Positions 10,817 through 18,596 of a stretch of DNA of 64,000 nucleotides are shown here, one piece after another. The translations under genes were made by a program, and so were the position numbers. Every line of letters begins with the position of its first letter. Positions within the stretch are counted from its first letter, which is position 1. The notes below the pieces were generated by a model, which did no database searches, was not told the origin of the DNA, and saw only the letters and a program-made list of their open reading frames with translations. Origin of the DNA: Acuticoccus sp963704595 (GTDB lineage Bacteria; Pseudomonadota; Alphaproteobacteria; Rhizobiales; Amorphaceae); the NCBI GenBank assembly GCA_963704595.1, contig OY969922.1, positions 3,224,001 to 3,288,000 of the forward strand, written 5' to 3'.

Positions 10817-11274
10817 ATGGCGCACAACGAACCGTTCATTCCAAAGGGCACGCTGCGGCTGGTGTTCGGCCTCGTCGGCCTGTCGCTGGTGGTGGTCGTG
10901 GTCTCCGTGCTGATGGACGGGACGCCGCACATGCCGGCGACGCCGGACGACCCGCGCCAGGTCGTGATGATCACCGTCGACGACATGGCCGACGGCGGCA
11001 TTTCCATCGTGTCCGACGCCGGCACCACGACACTGGCGCCCGACAGCCACGGCTTCATCCGCGGCGTGCTGCGGGCGCTGGCCCGCCAGAGCGCACGTCC
11101 AGAAGATCGGTCCCGGAGCAGCCGTTCGTGATCTCCGAAGACCAGGAGGGGCGGTTCGCGATCGCCGACCCCCAGACCGGCGCACGCATAGACCTGCGCG
11201 CGTTCGGCAATGACAATACGATCGCATTCGCATCTCTGATGCCCGCACTCGCAACGCATAACGCTGGGGAGTAA
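10817..11274 (+). CDS. puhC: PuhC, photosynthetic complex assembly protein (two frameshifts)
   Basis: Inner-membrane protein with one N-terminal transmembrane helix (LRLVFGLVGLSLVVVVVSVL) and a periplasmic domain; in Rhodobacter it is needed for normal RC-LH1 organisation. The ATG follows a GGAG ribosome site 9 bases downstream of the puhB stop. The frame is lost around 11096 after GVLRALARQSA and again at 11115 in a ccc-g-gag context. The joined frames give VQKIGP, then EQPFVISEDQEGRFAIADP, TGARIDLRAFGNDNTIAFAS and a stop two bases before the next ATG. The conserved DL..FG..N...F..L ending supports that final frame. The product would be about 151 residues. Confidence 0.88.
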
Positions 11275-11275
11275 T

Positions 11276-11572
11276 ATGCTGAGCGCTTTCAAGACCAAAC
11301 TGACCGTTCCTTGCACCGTGGAGGTGAGCCACACCTTCGAGAGCCTCCACGCGCACGTCGTCCTGCCGGACGGCATCAACGCCGAGCCGGGGGACGAGAT
11401 CATCGTCCACGGCAGCGACATCCGCGTGCCCTACGGCGAGGTCGCCTCCGTGGCGCGCCAGGCCACCATCGTCCGCGCCACCATGATCGAGCGCCTCTGG
11501 GTCCGCCTCACCGGCGACCTCGAGTTCATGGAACTTTGCGAATTCTCGTTCTCCGAAAAGGTGGCGGCATGA
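11276..11572 (+). CDS. Conserved small protein of the puhC-acsF interval
   Basis: Intact 98-residue soluble protein starting MLSAFKTKLTVPCTVEVSHT, one base after the puhC stop and overlapping acsF by ATGA. An ORF of this size and position is found in many alphaproteobacterial photosynthesis clusters between puhC and acsF, so it probably serves AcsF or complex assembly, but I know of no assigned activity. Visible features are a mostly beta-type pattern, the stretch HVVLPDGINAEPGDEIIVHG, which looks like a small barrel-like fold, and no membrane helix or cysteine pair. Naming it further would be guesswork. Confidence 0.82.
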   Translation: MLSAFKTKLTVPCTVEVSHTFESLHAHVVLPDGINAEPGDEIIVHGSDIRVPYGEVASVARQATIVRATMIERLWVRLTGDLEFMELCEFSFSEKVAA

Positions 11573-12649
11573 ACGCCCCCGTCCGCCCGCCCGTCGCGGC
11601 GCGTCCGGTCCGCGAGGTCAACGAGACCACCCGCGCCGCGACGGAGACCACCACCCTCGCCCCGCGCTTCTACACCACCGACTTCGACGAGATGGACAAG
11701 CTCGACGTCACGCCGGTGCGCGAGGAATGGGATGCGCTGATCGAGGAGATGCGGTCCGATCCCAACAAGGGCCACTTCAAGAAGAACGCCGAGTGGGACC
11801 AGATCGACTTCGACGCGCTGGATCCCGAACTGCGCCGCGAGTTCATCGACTTCCTCGTCTCCTCGCTGACCGCCGAGTTCTCCGGCTGCGTCCTCTACAA
11901 GGAGATGAAGAAGCGCGGCACCAACAAGGACGTGTGCGAGCTGTTCGGCTTCATGAGCCGCGACGAGGCGCGCCATGCCGGCTTCATCAATGACGCGCTG
12001 AAGGAGGCCAATGTCGGCGTCGACCTCGGCTTCCTGACGAAGCAGAAGAAGTACACCTTCTTCAAGCCGAAGTTCATCTACTACGCGACTTATCTGTCCG
12101 AGAAGATCGGCTACGCGCGCTACATCACCATCTACCGCCACCTCGAACAGCACCCGGACAAGCGGTTCCACCCGATCTTCAAGTGGTTCAAGGAGTGGTG
12201 CAACGACGAGTTCCGCCACGGCGAGGCCTTCGCGCTGCTGATGCAGCGCCAACCCGCACGTGCTGAAGGGCGCCAACAAGTACTGGATCCGCTTCTTCCT
12301 GCTCGCCGTCTACGCGACGATGTACGTGCGCGACCACGTCCGCCCGGCCTTCCACGATGCCCTCGGCGTCGACCCGACCGACTACGACATGAAGGTCTTC
12401 CGCCTCACCAGCGAGATCACCAAGCAGGTCTTCCCGCTGACGCTCGACACCGACTCGGAGGTCTTCCGCAACGGCTTCCACAAGCTGTCGGAGATCAACA
12501 AGAAGATGGCGACGCTCTCCGGCCCCGTCGGCAAGGTGCGCAAGGGCTTCCTGATCGCGCGGGTCGCCGCGATTTTCGTGCGGCTCTACTGCCACCGCAC
12601 GACGCCCAACGTGGCGCCGGCGTCGAGCCGCCTCGAGCCGGTCTGGTAG
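11569..12649 (+). CDS. acsF: AcsF, aerobic Mg-protoporphyrin IX monomethyl ester cyclase (one frameshift)
   Basis: Di-iron enzyme that builds the isocyclic ring E using O2, showing that bacteriochlorophyll can be made in the presence of oxygen. Joined length is about 359 residues. Ligand motifs are visible as EFSGCVLYKEM, FMSRDEARHAGF (DExxH) and CNDEFRHGEAFAL (a second ExxH), as in the ferritin-like di-iron carboxylate family. An extra C near 12247 breaks the frame after ALLMQ. The next frame reads ANPHVLKGANKYWIRFFLL and runs to the C-terminus PASSRLEPVW. The start overlaps the small upstream gene, and puhE begins four bases after the stop. Confidence 0.96.
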
Positions 12650-12653
12650 CGCC

Positions 12654-13447
12654 ATGAACCTCGCCTTCGCCGCCATCTACGTCCTCGCCGTGTGGTACTC
12701 GACCACGCAGGCGCTGCTGTGGATGGTGCGGGGGATGCCGAAGTCCGCCCTCAACGCGGTGGCGCTGGTCCTGGCGATCGTCTCCTCGGTGCTGGCGATG
12801 ATGTCGGCCCAGGAGCCTTCGGTCCACGCGGCCTATGTCGGCTTCACGGCCGGCATCGGGCTGTGGGCGGTGTTCGAGATCTGCTTCCTGACCGGCGCCA
12901 TCCTCGGCGTCGACGAGCCGGCGGTGTCGGACCGGATCGGCGCGCGGGCATGGTCCGCGCTGAAGGCGATCGTCTGGCACGAGGCTGCCCTGGTCGCGAC
13001 GCTGCTCGACGCTGGTCGATCGCCACCGGCACGGCGGCGAACCCGACGGCCGCTGCGACATTCGGCGCCCTCTGGGTGATGCGAGCAAGCGCCAAGATCA
13101 ACCTCTTCCTCGGTGTGCGAAACCTTTGCACCGAGTTCCTGCCGACGGGTGTCCAGCACCTGTCGCAACACTTCCGCAAACGTGACATGAACCCGTTCTT
13201 CCCGTTCACGGTTGTTTGCGCCACCATCGCTGCGGCTTTGCTTCTGCGCAGCGGTCTCAACCCGGCGACAAGCCCGGATCAAGCCACGGCCGCGATCCTG
13301 ATTGCGACCCTCGTCAGCCTCGGCATCGCCGAGCACTGGCTCATGCTCACGCCGCTGTCCGCGCTCGACCTGTGGTCGGCCGGCAAACGCGACGGCAAGG
13401 GCGCCATGCAGTCGCGCCCGGTTGGCGCGATCAGGACTTTCGGTTAA
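12654..13447 (+). CDS. puhE: PuhE, photosynthetic complex membrane protein (two frameshifts)
   Basis: Polytopic membrane protein encoded in the puh operon; loss in Rhodobacter alters the balance of bacteriochlorophyll and RC-LH1 formation. Hydrophobic helices are evident from the N-terminus (LAFAAIYVLAVWYSTTQALL) to the end. Extra G residues at 13008 and 13018 shift the frame twice within ten bases; between them the reading is LTLV, and afterwards IATGTAANPTAAATFGALWV. The PuhE hallmark SAKINLFLGVRNLCTEFLP follows, then SQHFRKRDMNPFFPFT and AEHWLMLTPL. Joined length is about 263 residues. hemA begins 27 bases downstream with its own Shine-Dalgarno. Confidence 0.9.
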
Positions 13448-13474
13448 TTAGAGAAAAGACAAGGACGGGGACAA

Positions 13475-14698
13475 ATGGACTACGAAACCCATTTCGCGAA
13501 CAGCCTGGACGAGTTGCGCAACGAAGGCCGCTACCGCGTCTTCGCGGACCTGGAACGCCACCGTGGCAGCTTCCCGCGGGCCAAGCGCTACACTGACGGT
13601 GATGGCGCCAAGGACGTGACCGTCTGGTGCTCGAACGACTATCTGGGCATGGGCCAGCACCCCGCCGTCCTCGACGCCATGCACGACGCGCTCGACAAGT
13701 GCGGCGCAGGCGCTGGCGGCACGCGCAACATCTCCGGCACCAACCACTACCACGTCGAGCTGGAGCGTTCGCTCGCCGACCTGCACGGCAAGGCCGCCGC
13801 GCTGCTGTTCACCTCGGGCTACGTGTCCAACTGGGCCGCCCTCGGCACGCTGGCGTCCAAGCTCCCCGGCTGCATCGTCTTCTCCGACGCCAAGAATCAC
13901 GCCTCGATGATCGAGGGCATCCGCCACTCGCGCGCCGAAAAACACCTCTTCAGGCACAACGACCCCGAGGATCTGGCGAAGAAGCTCGCCGCGGCCGACC
14001 CTGACCGGCCCAAGCTCGTCGCCTTCGAGAGCGTCTACTCGATGGACGGCGACATCGCCCCCATCAAGGAAATCTGCGACGTTGCCGACAAGTACGGCGC
14101 GATGACCTACCTCGACGAAGTGCACGCGGTCGGCCTCTACGGCCCGCGCGGCGGCGGCATTGCCGAGCGCGAAGGCCTGATGGACCGCCTCACCGTCATC
14201 GAGGGCACGCTCGGCAAGGCATTCGGCGTGGTCGGCGGCTACATCACCGGCTCGAAGAACCTCGTCGACTTCGTGCGCTCGCACGCGTCCGGCTTCATCT
14301 TCACCACCGCGCTGCCGCCGGCGTGCGCGGCCGGTGCCCGCGCCTCCATCGAGCACCTCAAGGTCTCCAGTGCGGAGCGCGAGGCGCAGCGCAAGGTCGT
14401 CGCCAAGGTGCGCGCCCGCCTCAACGCCATCGGCATCCCGATGCTGGACAACCCCAGCCACATCGTCCCGGTGATGGTGAACGACGCGGCCAAGTGCAAG
14501 TGGATCTCCGACCTCCTGCTCGACAAGCACGGCGTCTACGTCCAGCCGATCAACTACCCGACGGTCGACCGCGGCACCGAGCGGCTGCGCATCACCCCCT
14601 CGCCGGTCCACACCGATGCGGACATCGACCACCTTTGCCACGCCCTGTCGGACCTGTGGTCCCAGTGCGCCCTCGCCCGGGTCTCCGCCGCGGCCTGA
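13475..14698 (+). CDS. hemA: 5-aminolevulinate synthase
   Basis: PLP enzyme that condenses glycine and succinyl-CoA to 5-aminolevulinate, the committed step of alphaproteobacterial tetrapyrrole synthesis. Intact, 407 residues, the family's usual length. Motifs include WCSNDYLGMGQHPAVLDAMH, GAGAGGTRNISGTNHYHVEL, the aspartate region YLDEVHAVGLYG and the cofactor lysine in EGTLGKAFGVVGG. The C-terminal DRGTERLRITPSPVH is typical. Being last in the photosynthesis cluster ties precursor supply to bacteriochlorophyll demand; another ALA synthase may exist elsewhere. Shine-Dalgarno-like AAGGACGGGG precedes the ATG. A terminator hairpin lies 48 bases after the stop. Confidence 0.97.
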   Translation: MDYETHFANSLDELRNEGRYRVFADLERHRGSFPRAKRYTDGDGAKDVTVWCSNDYLGMGQHPAVLDAMHDALDKCGAGAGGTRNISGTNHYHVELERSLADLHGKAAALLFTSGYVSNWAALGTLASKLPGCIVFSDAKNHASMIEGIRHSRAEKHLFRHNDPEDLAKKLAAADPDRPKLVAFESVYSMDGDIAPIKEICDVADKYGAMTYLDEVHAVGLYGPRGGGIAEREGLMDRLTVIEGTLGKAFGVVGGYITGSKNLVDFVRSHASGFIFTTALPPACAAGARASIEHLKVSSAEREAQRKVVAKVRARLNAIGIPMLDNPSHIVPVMVNDAAKCKWISDLLLDKHGVYVQPINYPTVDRGTERLRITPSPVHTDADIDHLCHALSDLWSQCALARVSAAA

Positions 14699-14746
14699 CC
14701 GCGGCGCCCCGCCGCGCCACCGTTCCCGGCGCGCGAGACGAAAAAT

Positions 14747-14778
14747 GCCCGGCCGCACCGCGCGCCGGGCTTTTTCTT
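14747..14778 (+). terminator. Rho-independent terminator after hemA
   Basis: A perfect 7-bp stem, gcccggc (14747-14753) pairing with gccgggc (14764-14770), with a 10-base loop and followed at once by tttttctt. It sits 48 bases after the hemA stop and marks the end of the photosynthesis transcription unit, separating it from the sulfotransferase gene. Confidence 0.85.
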
Positions 14779-14879
14779 GCCCGCTCGCCGGCAGCGGCGC
14801 GGATGCACCGGTCCGGCCTTAACGGTAACGTCACCTGTTGGCGGCATCCCGTCACCGTCTTAGCGATGAAGTGCCCGCG

Positions 14880-15518
14880 ATGCTCTGGAACGACCGGTTC
14901 CTCTTCCTCCATGTGCCCAAGACCGGCGGCACCTCGCTGACGAGCGCGCTGTGCGCGGCGTGGGAGCGCCCGATCCGGGGCGTCGTCTCGACCGGCAGCT
15001 ATCGCGAGGAGATGGACCGGGATCCGGCCGGACTGGCACTCACCATCGGCAGCGCCCACGCCAGCCTCCCCCGCGCCAAGGCCGCGCTGGGCGCAAAAGG
15101 CATAAGTCTTGCGGACTTCGAGGCCATCTTCGTCGCCATCCGCCACCCGTACGACATCATGGTCTCGACCTACCATTTCATGCGCAAGGCGTACCGCACG
15201 GACCCGGACAACCCGAAGAACCGGTTCGCGATGGAGCGCGACTTCCCGACCTTTTGCCGCCGCATCCCGATGACGGACGTCGGCCAGTGGATGTCGATCG
15301 ACGGCGTGGAGCCGGCCAACCTCGAGCTCCTGCGCTTCGAGCGGCTGTCGGACGACTTCGACAGGATCGTGCAGCAGTACGGCTTCAGGCCGACGAGCCT
15401 GCCCTGGCACAACAAGTCGAAGCACACGAGCTTCGAGGACTACATGACGCCCGCATTGAAAGAGGCGACCTACGAGAAGCTCCCCTACCTCTTCGACAAG
15501 GGCTACTACGACCGCTGA
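14880..15518 (+). CDS. Sulfotransferase-family protein
   Basis: Predicted PAPS-dependent sulfotransferase of 212 residues. The 5'-phosphosulfate binding loop is at the N-terminus, LFLHVPKTGGTSLTSAL. A 3'-phosphate element, AIRHPYDIMVSTYHFMRK, with the usual Arg and Ser, lies in the middle. I chose the ATG at 14880 because it puts the PAPS loop about ten residues in, as in related bacterial proteins; an upstream in-frame TTG at 14838 has no ribosome site. The acceptor is unknown: surface polysaccharide is the usual one for bacterial members. It is convergent with two methyltransferase-like genes, which could belong to the same modification pathway. Confidence 0.85.
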   Translation: MLWNDRFLFLHVPKTGGTSLTSALCAAWERPIRGVVSTGSYREEMDRDPAGLALTIGSAHASLPRAKAALGAKGISLADFEAIFVAIRHPYDIMVSTYHFMRKAYRTDPDNPKNRFAMERDFPTFCRRIPMTDVGQWMSIDGVEPANLELLRFERLSDDFDRIVQQYGFRPTSLPWHNKSKHTSFEDYMTPALKEATYEKLPYLFDKGYYDR

Positions 15519-15532
15519 CGGGTCGGCCTGCG

Positions 15533-16231
15533 CTACACTCTGAGGCCGGTGAGGACCGCGCTGCGGAACAGCGGATCGAGGCCGAGGTTGGGGCGGTAGA
15601 CTTCACCCACCATGCCGCGCGCGGCCAGCATGTCGACGATGTCGGCGCCGATGACATGCCGCTCGGGCAGCGAGACGCCGCCGCCGACGGGACGCATCGT
15701 CGCCTTCAATGCCGGAAGCGTCACGGTCTCGTCAGGCACCGGCCACGGGATGCGCTCCTGCATGATGGCCCAGCCCCCCGGCGCCAGGATGCGCGCGATC
15801 GCGTCCAGCGTTGCGGCAAGGTCGTCCGCGGCGAAGAGACGGTTGCGCAGGATGAGGAGGTCGATGCTGCCGGGCGGCTCGGCGAGGAGATCGTCCGCGG
15901 CCATCCCGCCGCGCGGCGCAGGCCCGGTGCGGTAGCCGTCGACCACCCACAGCACGTGAGACAGCGCGCGGTCGCCGGAAAGGTCGAGCACGCGGGCCGA
16001 GCGCGTCGGCGCCTCGAAGGCCATGCGGTAGAGAAACGGCTCGATTCCGCGCCCGATGGTGGCAAGCAGCGCCTCGGTCAGTTCGATCGACTGGCGGGTG
16101 GCACCGCAATGATCGCAGACGCGGCCGGGCTGATCGAGCGCATCCGGCGCCAGCCCCGTGTTGCAGACGGCGCAGCGGAGCGGCTGTTGCGAAGCTCCGG
16201 CCGGCCGGCCCTCGCCATCGGGCCCGTCCAT
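15533..16231 (-). CDS. Zinc-ribbon protein with methyltransferase-like domain (copy A)
   Basis: 232 residues. An N-terminal zinc ribbon (CAVC ... CDHCGATRQ, about residues 20-47) is followed by a class I methyltransferase-like fold with LRPGG-type motif (ARILAPGGWAIMQERIPWP). The glycine-rich SAM motif I is degenerate: VLDLSGDRALSHVLW replaces the usual hxDxGxGxG. The protein may therefore bind SAM weakly or be a non-catalytic relative. Its start coincides with the end of the similarly built gene upstream on the same strand, so the two are translated together. I cannot name the substrate; the neighbouring sulfotransferase suggests glycan or lipid modification. Confidence 0.7.
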   Translation of the reverse strand: MDGPDGEGRPAGASQQPLRCAVCNTGLAPDALDQPGRVCDHCGATRQSIELTEALLATIGRGIEPFLYRMAFEAPTRSARVLDLSGDRALSHVLWVVDGYRTGPAPRGGMAADDLLAEPPGSIDLLILRNRLFAADDLAATLDAIARILAPGGWAIMQERIPWPVPDETVTLPALKATMRPVGGGVSLPERHVIGADIVDMLAARGMVGEVYRPNLGLDPLFRSAVLTGLRV

Positions 16232-16917
16232 CAGGAGAGCTTCCGCGCCGCGACGGCGGCGTTGTCGCGGAGGTGGCCGGAGAGCGGCTCGCCGCGCAGG
16301 AAGCGCGCGTGGAGGCCGTGGCGCGCGTGCATCTCGATGAGGTCTACGCCGAAGACGTTCTCGGCGCCGGCGCGCGTCGACCGTCCGGGGAGCGGAAAGG
16401 CGAGCGGCACGGAGAAGACGTGGGCGCCGCCGGGCCGCAGCACCCGCGCCACCTCCGCGATCGCCGCCTCCACGTCGGGCACGGTCCGCATCGCGTCGAA
16501 GCTCATGACGAGATCGAAGCGGGCGTCGGGGTAGGTCATCGCGGCGAGGTTCTGGCAGCAGACCGCGCCGCGCATCGTGCCGGGCGTGGCGCCTTCGAGC
16601 GGTGCCGCGCGGTGGTGGTCGCCGGCCATCTCGAAAAGCACGGTGAACCGGCTCGCCTCGGCGAATTCGAGGATCGCGCGCTCCCCCCAGTTCTGCCTGA
16701 TGAAGCGGCCGAGAAACGGGTTCTGCCCGCGCGAGAACAGGGTGAGGATCGCCGCCGCCTGCTCCCGCTCGGCGTGGCTGGCGCCGCAGGCGGGACAGGC
16801 AAAGGCGTCGCGCCCGTCCGTCCGCGACCCGGAAAACGCGCCGCGGCCGCCGCAGAGACTGCAGTTGCCGGCATAGGTGAGTGGCTTGCGTGTCTCAGGA
16901 AGCGGAGTACGGGTCAT
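16231..16917 (-). CDS. Zinc-ribbon protein with methyltransferase domain (copy B)
   Basis: 228 residues with the same architecture as its downstream neighbour. The zinc ribbon CSLCGGRGAF ... CPACGASHAER spans about residues 19-50. A methyltransferase-11 type core follows, with PDARFDLVMSFDAMRTVPDV and VLRPGGAHVFSVPLAFPLPG. As in copy A there is no clear GxGxG SAM loop; FTVLFEMAGDHH stands in that place. A tandem duplication with divergence fits both the shared layout and the adjacency. The activity is a family-level guess only. Transcription probably starts in the 16.9-17.4 kb gap. Confidence 0.72.
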   Translation of the reverse strand: MTRTPLPETRKPLTYAGNCSLCGGRGAFSGSRTDGRDAFACPACGASHAEREQAAAILTLFSRGQNPFLGRFIRQNWGERAILEFAEASRFTVLFEMAGDHHRAAPLEGATPGTMRGAVCCQNLAAMTYPDARFDLVMSFDAMRTVPDVEAAIAEVARVLRPGGAHVFSVPLAFPLPGRSTRAGAENVFGVDLIEMHARHGLHARFLRGEPLSGHLRDNAAVAARKLS

Positions 16918-17383
16918 CGCGCGTCATCGTTGCAGCGCCTCACTAACACCCGCTTCGGAAAGCGGGAAGGCGCTTCCGAAACCTCTCGCTGTCGTCGGGA
17001 GACGGATTTGAACCCCACCCCGGCGGCTATTGCACCGCACAGGGTTCCACCCGCAACGAAGATTTAATGTGAACAACTCCGGACCGGCCGGACCAAAGGT
17101 CGTGACTCACGAGAAATATGTCCTAGCGACGCGATCCGGATTTGGCGTTTGCTCGTCGCAATTTAACGAAAATTCCAGCGGTCAGGTGCGGCGAAGGCGC
17201 GCGGCGCTCCCGGATTCCCGAAGCTTACGGATGTTTAACCTGGGAGACAGGTATGCGCCATAGGCGTAGCCGCGACGGCTTCAGGCTGGCAAAGGCGCCA
17301 CAGGCCGTTAACGGTTAGGTACAACTTCCTAGACGCACCAATTCGGGACCGGCCACCCACAAAACGACAGAAGGATGTGCTCC
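16918..17383. other. 466-bp gene-free gap
   Basis: Lies between the divergent methyltransferase-like pair and the RlpA-like gene, so it should contain promoters for both. I see a hairpin-forming stretch (ttcggaaagcg against cgcttccgaa, about 16954-16980) and lower GC than the flanking genes. No tRNA, no convincing ORF and no repeat of other parts of the window are visible. Confidence 0.5.
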
Positions 17384-17764
17384 ATGCGTCTGCGCGCAAA
17401 GCCCGTCATGATGGCGACTCTCTTCGCTCTTTGCTCGATCGCTTCCACCACCGTGATGGTTTCCGATGCCTCCGCGCGCACCGTCTCCGGCGTCGCCTCC
17501 TACTACGGCGCCAGGTTCCACGGCCGTCAGACCGCCAATGGCGAACGCTTCAACATGTATGCGCTCACGGCCGCTCACAAAACCCTGCCCTTCGGCACCA
17601 AGGTCAAGGTGACCAACCCCGACAACGGCCGCTCCGTGGTCGTGCGGATCAACGACCGCGGCCCCTTCCACGGCAACCGCACCATCGACCTTTCGAGGGG
17701 CGCTGCCGCGAAGATCGGCATGGTCGAAAAGGGCGTCGGGAAGGTGAAGATGGAAATCCGCTGA
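17384..17764 (+). CDS. RlpA-like septal ring lytic transglycosylase (short form)
   Basis: Secreted or lipoprotein-like protein of 126 residues with an N-terminal hydrophobic signal (PVMMATLFALCSIASTTVMV, cleavage near ASA-RT) and a double-psi beta-barrel domain. RlpA markers are GVASYYGARFHGRQTANGE, LPFGTKVKVTNP and the catalytic-type VVRINDRGPFHGNRTIDLS. There is no SPOR domain, unlike full-length RlpA. The ATG at 17384 is preferred over the one at 17375 because an AGAAGGA ribosome site lies eight bases before it. The likely role is cleavage of denuded peptidoglycan strands in the periplasm. It stands alone with its own upstream region. Confidence 0.88.
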   Translation: MRLRAKPVMMATLFALCSIASTTVMVSDASARTVSGVASYYGARFHGRQTANGERFNMYALTAAHKTLPFGTKVKVTNPDNGRSVVVRINDRGPFHGNRTIDLSRGAAAKIGMVEKGVGKVKMEIR

Positions 17765-17891
17765 CAGCGGCGATCCACCACCCATAAAGCGGCGTGATCC
17801 CGCCAATCATCACAAAGAATTGGCGCCACCTCGCGACAGGCGCAACTCTATCGAACCGGCGGCGCCGCCGGGGAGATGGAGATCAGTTCCG

Positions 17892-18506
17892 ATGATGACG
17901 ATCTACGGCATGGCCAACTCGGGAAACTGCTACAAGCCGCGGCTCGTGGCAGCCCTCCTCGGCCTCCCCTTCCGCCACGTCGAGGTCTCCTTCCTCGACG
18001 GTGGCACCCAGTCCGCCGGCTTCCGCGAGAAGAACCCCATCGGCAAGGTTCCGCTGCTGGAGCTCGAAGACGGGCGGCGGCTTCCCGAATCCAACGCGAT
18101 GCTGTGCTATCTCGCCGAACGCAGCCCGCTGCTGCCGCTGGACCCGTTCGAACGGGCGACGGCCCTCTCGTGGATGTTCTTCGAGCAGTACAGCCACGAA
18201 CCCAACGTTGCCGTCCGCCGCTCTCTCCTGCGCTACGCCGCAATGCGTGGCGACGCGACCCAGCAGCGGCTGGAGGAGACCCTGGCGGCCGGCAACCACG
18301 CGCTCGGCGTGATGGAAGGCCGCCTCGCAACCGCCGACTGGCTCGCCGGCGACAGCGCCACCGTCGCCGACATCGCGCTCTACGCCTACACCCACACGGC
18401 CGGTGAAGGCGGGTTCAACCTCGCCGCATATCCCGGCATCCGCCGCTGGCTCGCCTCTGTCGAGGCGCTGCCGGGCTACGTGCCGCAGAGCTGGCTGCCC
18501 GAATAG
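17892..18506 (+). CDS. Glutathione S-transferase family protein
   Basis: Cytosolic GST of 204 residues. The N-terminal thioredoxin-like domain starts MMTIYGMANSGNCYKPRLVA and contains the cis-proline region NPIGKVPLLEL and the glutathione-contacting ESNAMLCYLAE. The all-alpha C-terminal domain contains DWLAGDSATVADIALYAYTH with the N-capping box typical of GSTs. Two adjacent ATGs (17892 and 17895) are both possible starts. It lies 90 bases ahead of pncB on the same strand. The substrate cannot be predicted from the sequence. Confidence 0.88.
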   Translation: MMTIYGMANSGNCYKPRLVAALLGLPFRHVEVSFLDGGTQSAGFREKNPIGKVPLLELEDGRRLPESNAMLCYLAERSPLLPLDPFERATALSWMFFEQYSHEPNVAVRRSLLRYAAMRGDATQQRLEETLAAGNHALGVMEGRLATADWLAGDSATVADIALYAYTHTAGEGGFNLAAYPGIRRWLASVEALPGYVPQSWLPE

Positions 18507-18596
18507 GCGGCGGATCGCAGCAGCCCGCGCCCATTCGGCTTTCCCACCCGTCCAATCATCGCGTAAGGAGGACCGGGCGCGCCAGCGGGAGGACCC

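Noticed and set aside
16990..17055. tRNA-like T-arm (ggttcaaatcc on the minus strand) in the 466-bp gap
   Set aside because: Only two or three T-stem pairs form, the acceptor strand has no partner upstream, and no D-arm or anticodon arm can be drawn.
17232..17249. TGT-N12-ACA match to the PpsR/CrtJ photosynthesis repressor motif upstream of the RlpA-like gene
   Set aside because: Only six fixed bases, so several chance hits are expected in 64 kb; the gene is not a photosynthesis gene and no second site lies nearby.
17030..17263. 77-codon open frame in the gap before the RlpA-like gene
   Set aside because: Poor codon bias for this genome, no ribosome site and no recognisable pattern.
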